Of a stretch of DNA of 64,000 nt, positions 10,857 to 21,669 are shown in pieces. The DNA is from Panicum virgatum (taxonomy: Eukaryota; Streptophyta; Magnoliopsida; Poales; Poaceae), in NCBI RefSeq assembly GCF_016808335.1, contig NC_053149.1, positions 34,438,087 through 34,502,086 of the forward strand. Reading direction: 5' to 3'. The notes below the pieces were generated by a model. The model did no database searches. It saw nothing but the letters and a program-made list of their open reading frames with translations, and was not told the DNA's origin. The position numbers and the translations under genes are program-made. Position 1 is the first letter of the stretch; every line of letters starts with the position of its first letter.

Positions 10857-12207
10857 TAAAAGGATCTTAAGATGCCTAGAGGGGGGGGGGGTGAATAGGC
10901 AATCTGCAATTTAAAAACACTTAACAAAAAGGTCAGACACAGACTAGCCCGGATACTACGGGTAGAATCCCGGATACTCCGGGTTTCTGTGATCCGGAGT
11001 ATCTGGAGATATATCCGGAGTCTTCGGGTATGAACGAACTGAAAGGAAACTGCAAGAATCTATGTATGAAAAGTAGATCGAGCCAAAGTATGAGTACCAG
11101 GGGTTCCTTAAGGTTGATATCCAACAAACAAAACTTACTAGAAACTCGTGAGTGAGTAGATCGAGCTCAAACCCTAGAAATGAAGTCTCACAAGCAAATA
11201 GCAAAGAAATCAAGTAAACTAACATGAAGGAGACAAGGATTTGTTTCCCGAAGTTCACACCCGAAGGTGCTACGTCTCCGTTGAGGAAGGATTCGAGAGA
11301 CGGTGCTTAAGAACCCCTATGCTCCTCTTCCAAGGGCAAGATCACCTCTCAAGCCCAAGGTTACTTACTATGGATTCCTCGGCGAGGAATGGAGCTTACA
11401 AACTTCTTGTGCAGCTCACAATCTTGATTGAGCATCACAAGCACGCCTAGCCATCTAGGAGCACAAGGCTCCAATAGTAACAAACTTGAATCCATGGCCT
11501 TGACACCAAAACCAAGTGATCAAGAGATGGGAATGAGTCTCACTTGAACGAATCCTTGCTCTTGCTTGCTTCTCACTCAAATCCCTCAAGGGAATCACTC
11601 AAGAATGGAGAAAAGGGAGTGAGAGAGCTCTTTCTTGGCTTAGGTTTGAGTTCAGCTCGTCAAAGTGGCAAGAGAGAGGGCTGAAGGGGTATGGTGGGGG
11701 TATTTATAGTCTTCAGCCCAGAAATAGCCATTGGGCGAAAGGGTACCCGGAGACTTCGGGTATATGCCCGGAGACTCCGGGCAATTCTAGTTTTTCAGCC
11801 CGGAAACAGCACCCGGACACTCCGGGCAAAGGGGTCCGGAGTATTCGGCCCTATACCCGGAGTATCCGGGTTAGGCAGGGAAACTTCGATTTTTGCTCTC
11901 TTGAATTGTTTTGTGGCTCACAAGTATTTGTCTAGGTTCTCTTGAGCACTAGTTTCAAGTCAACACCTTTGAATTAAGTCCCTCTTGATAGTACGGCGTC
12001 TGTATACTCAAATTTCAAAAATAAAATCTAATTCCATGAGTATGCTTGAACACCGCCTTTTTCATTTCCTTTTTGAGGGGCCATACACCATCACTTGATT
12101 CACCTATACATATTCATCACCTGCACACATGCTTAATTACACAATTAAATATACATGTGTTTGGTCATTATTCACCAAAACCCACCTAGGGGCCTAGATC
12201 ACTTTCA
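10857..12207 (-). repeat. 3' LTR of element D
   Basis: 1,351 bp. In + orientation it starts TAAAAGGATC (TGAAAGGATC in the partner LTR, one change) and ends ATCACTTTCA. It contains a G12 run near 10881, a TATA box on the minus strand at 11701-11709 (CTATAAATA), and two clusters of short CCGG palindromes (about 10948-11030 and 11743-11872). Confidence 0.9.
11701..11709 (-). promoter_or_regulatory. TATA box in 3' LTR of D
   Basis: CTATAAATA on the minus strand. The same box is at 31478-31486 in the 5' LTR. Confidence 0.6.
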
Positions 12208-12225
12208 ATCTCCCCCTTTTTGGTG
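12208..12225 (-). other. Polypurine tract of element D
   Basis: On the minus strand AAAAAGGGGGAGAT directly precedes the LTR start TGAAAGTG. This is the expected plus-strand primer position and the form seen in Sireviruses. Confidence 0.8.
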
Positions 12226-12455
12226 ATTGATGACAACCCACATGTAGCTCATTTGATTAACATAAAATAATAAACATCTAGCATATAAGAGCTCCCTCTT
12301 AATGTATGCCATGAACTTTGAATTTCAATTTTGACTTGACATGTCAACAATTTTGGCATATATATCAAGAGAACCACAAAAGCTCTTATATGTTCTACAG
12401 TGGGGTGAACAGGTGAGTGCAAAGACACGTGTGATGCATATGACATGTTATCCAC

Positions 12456-14352
12456 TCAATCCACTTCAATAAAAAGTGTGTCTACCAGCAAGACCCGGAG
12501 ACTCCGGGTAGGATCATCAAAGTCTGGGAGCTCGTGGTGAGAATCCAAAGGAAGCCCCAATTGACCCCGAATTTCATTGATCGACCTTGTGTTCTCATGA
12601 ACATCTTGTGCAATGTTTCTGCACATTCCAAACAAACTGCGAAGGCCCCTCTTCACAAAAGGGTCATGGTGACGGTGACGAGACGATGAAGAGGCACCCA
12701 CAGAAGATGGAGCAGGATCATGTCTTGGGTTTCTTGTTGCACCGGCATGAGATGGAGGAGGAGGTGGTGCATCACCAGAGCGGGCACGCAGGTGAAGAGG
12801 TTCATGCTTGACTGTCTTTGGAAATGTAACCTTTGTCACCCTCTCTATCATGTACATGATTTATGGTGCTGTAGGAAGTGACTTCTTGGCCTCAATGTGA
12901 CATCCCAGCCTTAAGTGGGCCAGCGGGCCGAGTTGAGCAGTGTTGGGCCGGCGGTACTGTAGCTCGAGCACTGTAGCAGAACTGGACTGGGCCCAATAAC
13001 GGGTATGTAGCTCCAGTACTGTAGCACGACTGGTACTGTAGCATCGGGGTGCTGTTCATCGCGGGACACTGTAGCGCCGGACCGATGATCCCATACTGGA
13101 ATCGGAGGAAGGAGCAGACCAGCTTAAATAGCCGGTCGCGGGAAGCTAATAAATTCCGGATCGATCCTTTTTGCGTGAAGCGAGGACGAAAACGCAAGAG
13201 GATTAATTAGTAGGTGTGGTTTACTCAACTTGCAGAGTAGATCTTAGCCGTTATCCCGGCCCGGGTCGTTACACTCAATCATAGTCCTTCTTAGCTCATT
13301 CGAAATGAAGTCCATGATGCAAAAAGGTCTTTCACTGGGCAAAGTACGAGCTAGAAGGTTACTGCATAGTATCTCAGTGCCACGGAATCACCATCCTTTG
13401 CATCAATGGTGGCTCTGAAAAATTGATTCATTGCATAGTATACCGGTAGAAGATGGTTGGCCTTTCCTTCTTGAGCACAAATAGGATTGTAGAACAAGGT
13501 AGGTACTTGATATGGCTTTAGTTGTTCCTCAACATGAATGGGATCTCTTTTCTCATCCTCAATGCCAAGTCCAAGTAACCTAGAGAAGGTCATGTAATCC
13601 ACACCATATTTGGCTCCCTCGGTGGTCCAATAGAATGCAATCTCCCTTTCATCATAGTACAAAGAGGAGTGAAATTGAGCTAGGATCTCCTCATTCCAAT
13701 CATAGTGAAAACCCATGATATCATAAAGACCCATCTCCTTGCACTTTTCCATAGCCTCATTAAAGAATGGATCCTTCATATTTTCATAATATTTCCAATC
13801 CACGTACTTGCATGGGACAATGGGAGCACGAGACTTACGCATCACCATTGAGGAATAGAAGTCTTCATGAAGCTTGCACCAAAAGCGCCTCTCAAGACCT
13901 TCACTCTTGTCATATTTGTAGACTTCCTCCTTGCGTGCCTCCCTAAGTGCCACATCTTGCTTGTAGTAATTTCTTTCCATCTCAACCGCAAAGCCTGGAA
14001 TAATTCCAGGTCGATGAAGCCTTGGAACACTTGGATAGTTGCGCTGCTCAGAGGAGTATTCAATTTGCAAGCAAGGAGGGGTTTTAGGACAAATGTTATG
14101 AGCAATACCCTTGCTTGTTGGAGTTGGACAGGATGGAGGAGCCGCGGGTCGGCTTTGCATAATGTAAGGAGCTTTCCTTGGCTCCTTTCTTGAACTCTGC
14201 CAGCGGGTTCCTTGCCCGCACGATGACATGGACGCAGCTCCCTTGGAGGATTTCGAGGGAGATCCTCCCTTTGAGTGCGAGGATCATGACACTGCTTTTG
14301 CCTTCTTTGTTCCGCGTCCTCCAAGGACTCACCAGCATGTGGCCTCACCATG
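12456..14352 (-). pseudogene. Extra 3' ORF of element D (Athila-ORF1-like / envelope position), disrupted
   Basis: The main open stretch is 14229-13351, about 290 residues with a Ser/Lys-rich start and a conserved globular part (FWCKLHEDFYSS near 13880; FHSSLYYDEREIAFYWTTEG and VDYMTFSRLLGLG near 13570-13680). The spacing of YY/W-x-F residues and the LLG motif resembles the envelope-position ORF of elements B and C, which belong to another superfamily. A stop at about 13351, then a solo LTR at 12896-13273, separate it from a C-terminal part (12857-12456) with a Pro/Ser/His-rich linker and a short charged helix. The true start is uncertain; ATGs near 14352 and 14229 are candidates. No signal peptide or membrane segment is evident. 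Function unknown. Confidence 0.6.
12896..13273. mobile_element. Solo LTR (378 bp) inside element D
   Basis: Begins TGTGACATCC, ends GTCGTTACA, and is flanked by the 5-bp direct repeat CTCAA (12891-12895 and 13274-13278). It has no internal coding sequence. It contains a TATA-like box (CTTAAATAG near 13122) and several copies of ACTGTAGC. TG...CA ends plus a 5-bp TSD fit a solo LTR left after recombination of a larger element, or a very short TRIM-type element. Confidence 0.85.
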
Positions 14353-14430
14353 CCTAAAGAACAGATAACTGAGATCAAGACTAAGCTGGATAGGATCAGG
14401 AAGAAGAAGATGTGCCAGTGGTGACCTAGT

Positions 14431-14509
14431 CCGGAGACTCCGGGTATACCACCGGAAACTCCGGACCAGAGGGTCTGGAATATCCGGGTGTATATTCGGA
14501 GTATCCGGA
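14431..14509. repeat. Cluster of CCGG-N5-CCGG palindromes
   Basis: Copies of CCGGAGACTCCGG and relatives (CCGGAAACTCCGG, TCGGAGTATCCGG) occur head to tail. Each is a near-perfect inverted repeat of CCGGA/TCCGG around a 3-nt centre. Further clusters are at 14909-14982 and 15807-15883, a single copy is near 12491, and both LTRs of D have clusters. Confidence 0.85.
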
Positions 14510-14908
14510 TTCGAGCACCTGAAACCCTAAGTTTCAAAAATCTAAGGATTTGACCATGGGATTTGAATGAAACTTGAGCCAAAGGTTCCTACACATGCTA
14601 GGAAGAGATGCCCTAAAGATCTTTCAAAGAAACCTACGGCATTGGGAGATCGGGCGATCCGAAGTTCATAATATCTTTGAGACCGTTGAGAGCGCAGGAA
14701 CTTCAAATCCAAAGCCTCCCCGGAGTTTCTGGAGGGGAGGTGAGCCTTCCTTCAAAGATTGACGAGTTCGTGATGCTTGGAAGGTAGAAATCGCCCCTAG
14801 GGTGAGAGAGAGGGAGAGGAGAAGGGAGAGGGTGGCGTCGGCAGTGAAAAAGAGAACTTACAGAGTTACCCCCTACCCCCCACGGTATATATAGGAAAAA
14901 TTAAATAT

Positions 14909-14982
14909 CCGGAGTATCCGGCCTCTGGGCCGGAGAATCCGGATCATCCGGAGACTCCGGGTATAAGACCGGAGACTCCGGC
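14909..14982. repeat. Second cluster of CCGG palindromes in element D
   Basis: CCGGAGTATCCGG, CCGGAGAATCCGG and CCGGAGACTCCGG units lie within about 75 bp, in non-coding sequence between the RNase H remnant and the extra 3' ORF. Confidence 0.8.
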
Positions 14983-15237
14983 TCCCCCTCAATCTGAGCA
15001 GACAAAGGCACAGAAGAACTTGATCTAGAGATAGATTTTGAAGATCTAATGGTGTGAGAGAAATTACTCGACTCAAGATCAGCCAACAATCAATCAAGGA
15101 GAACAATGATCTCAAGTGAGTAAAGTGAAGAACCAAGCCTTTTATAAAACAAAAGTCACCCAATTTTTGAAAGTTTTCAAGATCTTTTCATTTTGGAGAA
15201 CCACTTTATCTAAGATCATTCAAGTGTATGCAGTAAT

Positions 15238-15660
15238 TCAAGCTAGGTTACGAGAATCCAAGATGTTTAGTTCACTTCTCAAAGCACAAAACCTTGACTC
15301 ATCTAGAGGCTTAGTGAAGATATCAGCAAGTTGCCCGTCGGTGCTTACATGTTGTAAAGCAATATCTCCCTTAGCCTCATGATCCCTTAAGAAGTGATGA
15401 TGAATATCTATGTGCTTTGTTCGGGAGTGTTGTACCGGGTTGTTTGCTAACTTGATTGCACTCTCATTGTCACAAAATAGAGGAATTGCATCAAAATGAC
15501 AACCAAAGTCACTCAACCTTTTGATCCACGGCCTTTCCATCTTCATTGAGGTCGAGATGCCCATTGGTTGGCATGGGAGTTTTGATGGGCTTGGCATTTT
15601 CCATGTCAAACTTCTTGAGCATATCCTTGATGTACTTGGTTTGATCCTTTACTTATGCTT
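15238..15660 (-). pseudogene. Element D RNase H remnant with RT core deleted
   Basis: From about 15530 to 15238 the minus strand encodes the end of a copia RNase H: AIPLFCDNESAIKLANNPV (catalytic D), TKHIDIHHHFLRD, then QLADIFTKPLD, with a stop before 15238. Upstream, about 15655-15530, only a short RT C-terminal piece remains (YIKDMLKKFDMENAKPIKTP). The whole RT palm with the YVDD box is missing between this piece and the integrase frame upstream. A second small deletion or frame break is near 15530. Confidence 0.85.
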
Positions 15661-15806
15661 CCAAGGATATTATCCACAGGATGATCCTTTTGAATTATGT
15701 GATGAACTCTTGGATGTGGAATGGAGAATTGATGTTGGATTGGTTCAGCTTCTCTATCATCTTGAGACTGATCTTGATGTTGAGTTGATGCCTCGGCTTG
15801 AGTAGC

Positions 15807-15883
15807 CCGGATACTCCGGTTTGGAGTCCGGATACTCCGGTCAGTATGTCCGGAGTCTCCGGCTTCATATCCGGAGTTTCCGG
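15807..15883. repeat. Third cluster of CCGG palindromes in element D
   Basis: Four units of the CCGGAGTMTCCGG/CCGGATACTCCGG type lie in the linker after integrase. They are read as coding here, where they give repeated Ser-Gly/Asp-Arg-Ser-Ile residues. Confidence 0.8.
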
Positions 15884-15995
15884 GTTTTGCAGCGGATGTA
15901 GAGGTAGATGGTCCTTGAAACATCATCTCATCATCATCATCATTGTCCACTTGTTCTTGAGGCTTTATTTCACTAATCGCCAACTTCTTGATGGC

Positions 15996-17463
15996 TTAAC
16001 TTGATGATTCTTCCATTCCTACAACATTATCAACTTGCTCCCCTTGAGAGCCATTAGATTCATCAAATGTCACGTCACACGTTATTTCAACACAACCGGA
16101 GGTTTTGTTGAAAACACGATAGCCATGAGCATTTGAGGCATAACCAAGAAGAAATCCTTCATCAACTTTAGGTGCAAACTTAGAGTTCTTGGGCTTCTTG
16201 TTAAGAATGAAGCACTTACTTCCAAAAACTCTAAAGTAAGACACATTAGGCTTTTTCCCAAGTAGAAGCTCGTATGCCATCTTGTTCAAGATCTTGTGAA
16301 GATATAGACGGTTGATTGTATGACATGCCGTGTTGATTGCTTCCGCCCAAAATTGATCCGAGATCTTGTACTCATCAAGCATTGTTCTTGCGGCCTCAAT
16401 GAGAGTTCTATTTTTCCTCTCAACAATTCCATTTTGTTGAGGAGTGTATGGAACCGAGAACTCATTACCAATGCCCTCTTCATCTAAAAACTCTTCTATG
16501 TTAGTGTTCTTGAATTCGGTGCCGTTGTCACTTCTCACTTTCTTGATCTTAGTCTCAAATTCATTTTGAGCTCTTTTTGCAAACTTCTTGATGGTCACTT
16601 GCACTACACTTTTGTCATGCAAAAAGAATACCCAAGTGAAACTAGAATAATCATCAACAATGACAAGACCATATTTGTTACCACCAATGCTAATGTACGC
16701 CACCGGACCAAAGAGATCCATATGTAGAAGTTCAAATGGCTTGACGGTGGTGACAATACTCTTCGATGGATGTGGAACACCAACTTGCTTCCCGGCCTGG
16801 CATGCACTACAAACACGATCTTTCTCAAAAGAAACATTTGTTAGTCCTAGGATGTGATCCCTCTTGAGAAGCTTGTTGAGATTTCTCATCCCAACGTGAG
16901 CTAGTCGGCGATGCAATAACCAACCCAAGCTAGACTTTGCTATCAAGCAAGCGTCAAGTTGAGCCCTCTCTTGAGAGAAATCCACAAGATAGAGCTTTCC
17001 CTTGAGCACCCCCTTGAAAGCAATGGAGTCATCGCTTCTTCTAATGACGGTTACACCCTCTTTAGTGAACAAACAATTGAAGCCCGAATCACAAAGTTGT
17101 GAGATGGACAACAAATTGTAACCAAGTGACTCAACTAAAAGAACTTTTGAGAGAGTGAACTTTGAGTTTAAATTAATGTTACCGGTACCAATCACTCTTC
17201 CCTTTTGATTTCCCGCAAAGGTAATGAAATAATCTCCACTTGATGCGGTTATAGTTTCGAACATGCTCCTTTCTCCGGTCATATGATTTGTGCACCCACT
17301 ATCAATCAGCCAAGTTGATCCACCGGAGGAGTATCCCTACAAAACAAAGTTAGTCTTTTCTTTTAGGTACCCAACAATACTTGGGTCCTTTAATGTTAGT
17401 CACAAGAATTTTGGGCACCCAAACATGACTTTTTACTTTTGTGTTCCATGTACGATGTCCTAC
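15996..17463 (-). pseudogene. Element D protease end and integrase
   Basis: Just below the B junction, a protease-type DSG motif (TWLIDSGCTNHMTGE, near 17290-17330) is visible in a shifted frame. The open stretch 17282-15996 (428 residues) then encodes the GAG-pre-integrase zinc region (LLHRRLAHVGMRNLNKLLK, later CSACQAGKQ), the rve core with HMDLFGP, VRSDNGTEF and PQQNGIVERKNRT (the D, D and E residues), and a C-terminal domain. A TAA ends it at 15996. The reading frame resumes to 15606 with an acidic linker (VDNDDDDEMM) before the RT deletion. It is separated from its gag (28017-30583) by element B. Confidence 0.9.
17459..17463. repeat. Target site duplication of element B, left
   Basis: CCTAC, identical to 28017-28021. 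Confidence 0.95.
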
Positions 17464-18886
17464 TGTTGGCGCTCCTTAAGTATCCATTTTATCCCCTGTT
17501 TAACTTTGATAATGGCATGAATTTAATATCAAAATCACTAACCATCCTAACCTCGGCCCAATTATTGGTCGTTTTCACGTTTGCACATATATTTTGGAGG
17601 TACTTCGTTTTTGCAGGTTTTTGACCAATTTTGGAGCATGAAATGGCGAGGCCCACGATCACGCGATGACACGAAGAATGACGAAGGCCAAAGCCCGAAC
17701 AAAGGATCGAAGGCCATGATGATTAGAGGCCCATTCATGCACATCCACCCTCCAATGAAGCCCAAAAGACAAAGCCCACAAGATAAGATTGAGATGCTTC
17801 GGGGCTAAGCAAAGCAAAGAGATATTTAAGGAAGGATTTTCCATCCTATCCTTCTTCTCGAAGAAATCTCGAAGATAACGACTGTCTAAAGGGGTGCAAT
17901 CGTGAAAGACATAAATTCTAGAAGATTCCAGGAGACTTGGGGAGAAAGTTGAGCACCAGCCGGCGAAGGAAAGACCCAGGCCGGCCGGCCTAGGCTCATT
18001 GGGCCGGCCGGCCCAGCCTGTTTTTAGGTCGGTTCGACCTCCCCTTTGACCGAGGGTTCCCTGAGGCTATTTAAAGACCCCTTCCCAAGGTTCACGGGGA
18101 GAGCAATTCGGGAGACGACTGCCAAGGAGCAGAGAAGATAGAGGGACACCTCTCGGAGAGCCGAGGGTCGTGCTAGTTGTCTAGGGTTTGCCCTAGCCGA
18201 CGTGGGAACCTTGTAAGGAAGACCACGTCGGAGTTCTGGAGCTAGGATCATCAAGATCAAGGTAGGGCCCCGGTTGTGATCTTGTGATGTACTATCATTC
18301 ATGGTGAAGTTATTTGTGTTTCCGAATGTTTAGCGACCATGTTCTCCTCTTTCGATTTCGTTCTTTTCTTTGGGTTCGCTTCATCTTAGATCTATTATCG
18401 AGATAGATCACTTAGCATGATCTTGTAGTCATGGTGGCTAGAGGTTCATGGCGGAACTACCAAAGTGAGTTCGACTTGCTTCAGGGTATCCCGTTGAAAA
18501 GGGGGGCGTCGTGACAGGCCGTCTCCATAGAGTAGGTTGGGTATCGAGGGATCGGATTGGAGATTTTGGGGTTAAAGAGGCTTTTCATTGAGATTCACAT
18601 CTATCTTACTTCACTTTATCTAGCTGGAACTACAACATATGCATGATCTAGGTGATCTAGATTGGTTATCTCTAACTGTCTCTTGCTACCTTCGGTGTTT
18701 GTCGTGTTTTTAGTAGATTAGATTCGTTTTCACCATCTCACATAAAGGAATCTCTATGCTAGTAGATTGTTTCTTGTCTCTTTGGTTCCGTGGATTGATA
18801 AACCTTGGGGGAATACTCTCAGGGAAAAGCTACACGAAACCGTGCGCTTGCAGTATATAAATCGGGGGCGCTAAGGAGCGTCAACA
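17464..18886 (+). repeat. 5' LTR of element B
   Basis: 1,423 bp, starting TGTTGGCGCTCCTTA and ending TAAGGAGCGTCAACA. These ends form a 15-bp terminal inverted repeat with one mismatch. GGCCGGCC palindromes cluster at 17983-18015, followed by the box CTATTTAAAG at 18067-18076, which is the probable promoter. Confidence 0.95.
18067..18076 (+). promoter_or_regulatory. TATA box of LTR B
   Basis: CTATTTAAAG about 50 bp downstream of paired GGCCGGCCGGCC palindromes. The same arrangement is at 27198-27207 (3' LTR of B) and 44264-44273 (3' LTR of C). Confidence 0.65.
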
Positions 18887-18894
18887 AGCTTTTC

Positions 18895-18912
18895 TGGCGC
18901 CGTTGCCGGGGA
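18895..18912 (+). other. Primer binding site of element B (tRNA-Asp type)
   Basis: TGGCGCCGTTGCCGGGGA, eight bases after the LTR end. This is the tRNA-Asp-type PBS known from Athila elements. Confidence 0.85.
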
Positions 18913-19153
18913 ACCATCGATTTAAGATCGAATCTTACTTGCATTCGTAAATATTTCTTGATTTTTCTTTTTGACTTTTTTTAGATCTCTTATTTTTTCT
19001 AAGCTAACTAAAAAAACGGATCTATTTCACGAAAATCAATCTAATCTAGAGTTTTCTTTATTTTGATTTATTTTTCTTTTATGTTTTAGATCTTGTATAT
19101 TCATCTTTTAGATCTCGTATATATTTTTCTTTTTCTCTAACCCCTAACAGGAG

Positions 19154-20710
19154 ATGGACGGGAGCCTCTCCAACAAACCCGAAACTTTTTTGGATGATCC
19201 AGAAAAAAATTACAGGCAAAGGAGACGAGAAGCACGATCAAAGAAGCCGGAACTAGTAGATCCAAAAGTTGAAGCCGACGGTTCATCGTCTTTACCTCAA
19301 GCAGCTCCACCAACAAGTCCAAAGGAGGCGTCACTTCACCAAGGGATGGCGCTACCGGAGCCGGAGCGTACGATCGGAGAGCTATGCACTCCGGACGTTC
19401 GGGACTTGCCGATCCAAAATCTCGACAACATTGGAGTTCCGTTCGAGATCAAGACTTCAATCATAAGGATGGTGCAAAGCTCGCCCTTCACTGGAAAAGG
19501 AGACGCTAATCTACATCTTTAAGCATTCCTCCATCTATGCCGCACCTTCGACATGCAAGGGATGACTCAAGATCAAATAAGAGCGAGGCTCTTTCCATTC
19601 TCTCTACTTGGGAGAGCGCTACAATGGTTTCATTCTCTACCACCGCACATGGTGCAAAATTGGGAGTCCTTGATGAAAGAGTTCATGACGGAGTTCTACT
19701 CGCCGGGCAAGACCCAGATTCTGTGCAACAAGATTGCAACATTCGCGCAAGCCCCGACAGAGACTATTGCCAAGCCTATGAGCGCTTCAACGACTACATC
19801 CGCGCCGTACCTCATCACAAGTTCTCAAGGGAGGATGTGGTCCAGAAGTTCTATCAAGGCCTCACTACTGCATCAAGGGGGATCATTGACGCATCGGCCG
19901 GAGGCTCTATCATTGAACTCACGCCTACTCAAGTTTTCAAACTATTCAAGAAGGTGGCGGACAATGACGCATGGGCATCATCGGGGCGCCTGCAACCACT
20001 CCAAGCCGTGGGTGCCCGTGAAGAGTGTATTACAAGTGGAACGCGAAGAAGTGCTAGAAGGGAAGATCGACTTGCTCATGAGAAGGTTGGAGAAGATGGA
20101 AGTGGAAAAGAGAGAAGCCCAAGCTATCGATTTGAAGGCGGCCGAAGCAAGGTCTACATGTGAAGAATGTGGAGAGTACGGCCATGTACAAAAGATTGCC
20201 GGAGGAAGCCAAGATGCTCGACTACATGAAGAAGGGAGAATGTATTCCGCCGACCAACTTCCGCTACGGGCAAGGTAGACCCCAATTTAATGCAAGCTCT
20301 TCCATTCAAAACTTGGTGCCTCTTCGTATACAATTGAAGGAGTTTATGGAGGAGCAAGGCAAGATCAACAAGGACACCATCACCAAGTTCAAGGCTATGA
20401 ACAAGATCTTGGAGAACATTGATGGCAAGGTGACGGAGGTCGGGAGCTCTAATCTTCAAGTACTCAACATGATGAAGATGCTAGAAACACAAGTAGCCCA
20501 GCTCACCGGACGCCTATCTAGCAACGAAGGAAAATTGCCCGGGCAACCTCAAAGTCCGGAGACGGCTAAGGCAATTCAAACTCGCTCAGGAAAGGAGACC
20601 GAAGAACCCGAACATGTAGCGGGAGCAAGGAAGCCTAAGCCAAGAGTTGAAGTGGAGACCATCATCAAGGAGAAGGCACCTACTCCTATGCTAGAGATAG
20701 TCACCGAAAG
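19154..20710 (+). pseudogene. Element B gag
   Basis: Athila-type gag starting at ATG 19154 after a conserved CAGGAG leader. Recognisable blocks are TIGELCTPDVRDLPIQNLDN (N-terminal), MTQDQIRARLFPFSLLGRAL and NWESLMKEFMTEFYSPGKTQ (capsid-like), then a zinc knuckle CEECGEYGHV whose last Cys is lost. Comparison with element C shows the lesions: TAA at 19520-19522 where C has CAA, and one-base or short indels near 19770, 20014, 20195 and 20706. No full-length Gag is possible. In an intact relative this protein would form the particle and package RNA. Confidence 0.9.
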
Positions 20711-21669
20711 AGCCGGAGTTTGAGCTAGATGATATAGACACCAAGATTCTACCGCCAAGGCCACGATACCGCAAAGGTAAACATGAAGATGAGCAATTCA
20801 ACAAATTTGTTGAGATGGTACGCAGGTTGAGCATCAATATGCCGCTCTTGGATGCTCTACAAGTTCCGACGTATTCTCGCTACTTCAAAGACATCATGGG
20901 AAACAAGCGCGAGATACCACCAAGCACTGTCAAGCTAACTGAGGAATGCAGCGCGGCAATCGCTAATGAAGCTCCAGAAAAGAAGAGGGACCCCGGATGT
21001 CCTACCATCCCGTGTTCCATTGGATCTCTTATGTTCGAAAGAGCACTTTGTGATCTCGGTGCAAGTGTGAGCGTCATGCCAAAGAATTTGTTCGAGAAGC
21101 TATGCTTACCGGAGCTGGAACCCACCGCCATGTGCCTAGAGTTAGCGGACAATTCCGTTCGCTATCCTTTGGGAATCGCCGAAGACGTGCCCGTGAAGAT
21201 TGGAGAACACTTAGTCCCCGTTGACTTTGTGATTCTCGATATGGGAGAAGGGAGCAAGGCGCCTCTCATACTTGGGAGGCCTTTCCTCAAGACCGCAAGG
21301 GCAAACATCGACGTTGGCAAGGGGGAGATAAAGTTCGACATCAATGGCACCACAAGCGAATTCAAGTTTCGTCCACGCCTCGAGGTATGCAACATGATCA
21401 ATGTTAAATATGTTCCGCCTCACCGCCGTGTCACAGAGGAGAAGCCAAAGAAAGAAGAGGAGCCGAACAAGAAGGAAGCGAAGAAGGAGATAGAAGTCGT
21501 CGCGTCCATCGCGACAAAGAAGATCGTCGCACCCGTCAAGAAGAAAGCTAAAAGCCCGCCTATGAAGACCAAAAAGACGACTAACGTAGAAGACAAACCC
21601 GCACCAAGGATTGTGCGGAAGTGGGTACCCAAGACTGCAGCGCCATCATCAAGCGTTGGTCCGAAGTGA
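20711..21669 (+). CDS. Element B protease segment (gag-pro 3' part)
   Basis: Open frame through the 3' end of gag-pro; the first ATG in frame is at 20815 (284 residues). The retropepsin-like domain has the active-site motif LCDLGASVSVMP (DLG in place of DS/TG, as is usual in Athila), then VPVDFVILDMG and ILGRPFLKTARA. After this the chain becomes a Lys/Glu/Pro-rich basic tail of about 80 residues and stops at 21667-21669. It carries no RT. It was probably translated as part of Gag-Pro, and the gag part upstream is broken, so the product is unlikely to be made. Listed as CDS because this segment itself is uninterrupted. Confidence 0.75.

Noticed and set aside
13842..14582. 246-codon ORF on the minus strand
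   Set aside because: Its first third is a reading of the CCGG palindrome cluster and the rest is a shifted frame over the better-supported 13351-14229 ORF.
17562..17844. Overlapping ORFs on both strands in LTR B (also at 26694-27030 and 43698-44043)
   Set aside because: They lie in U3 of the LTR, overlap on both strands and have no recognised domain; they are chance frames.
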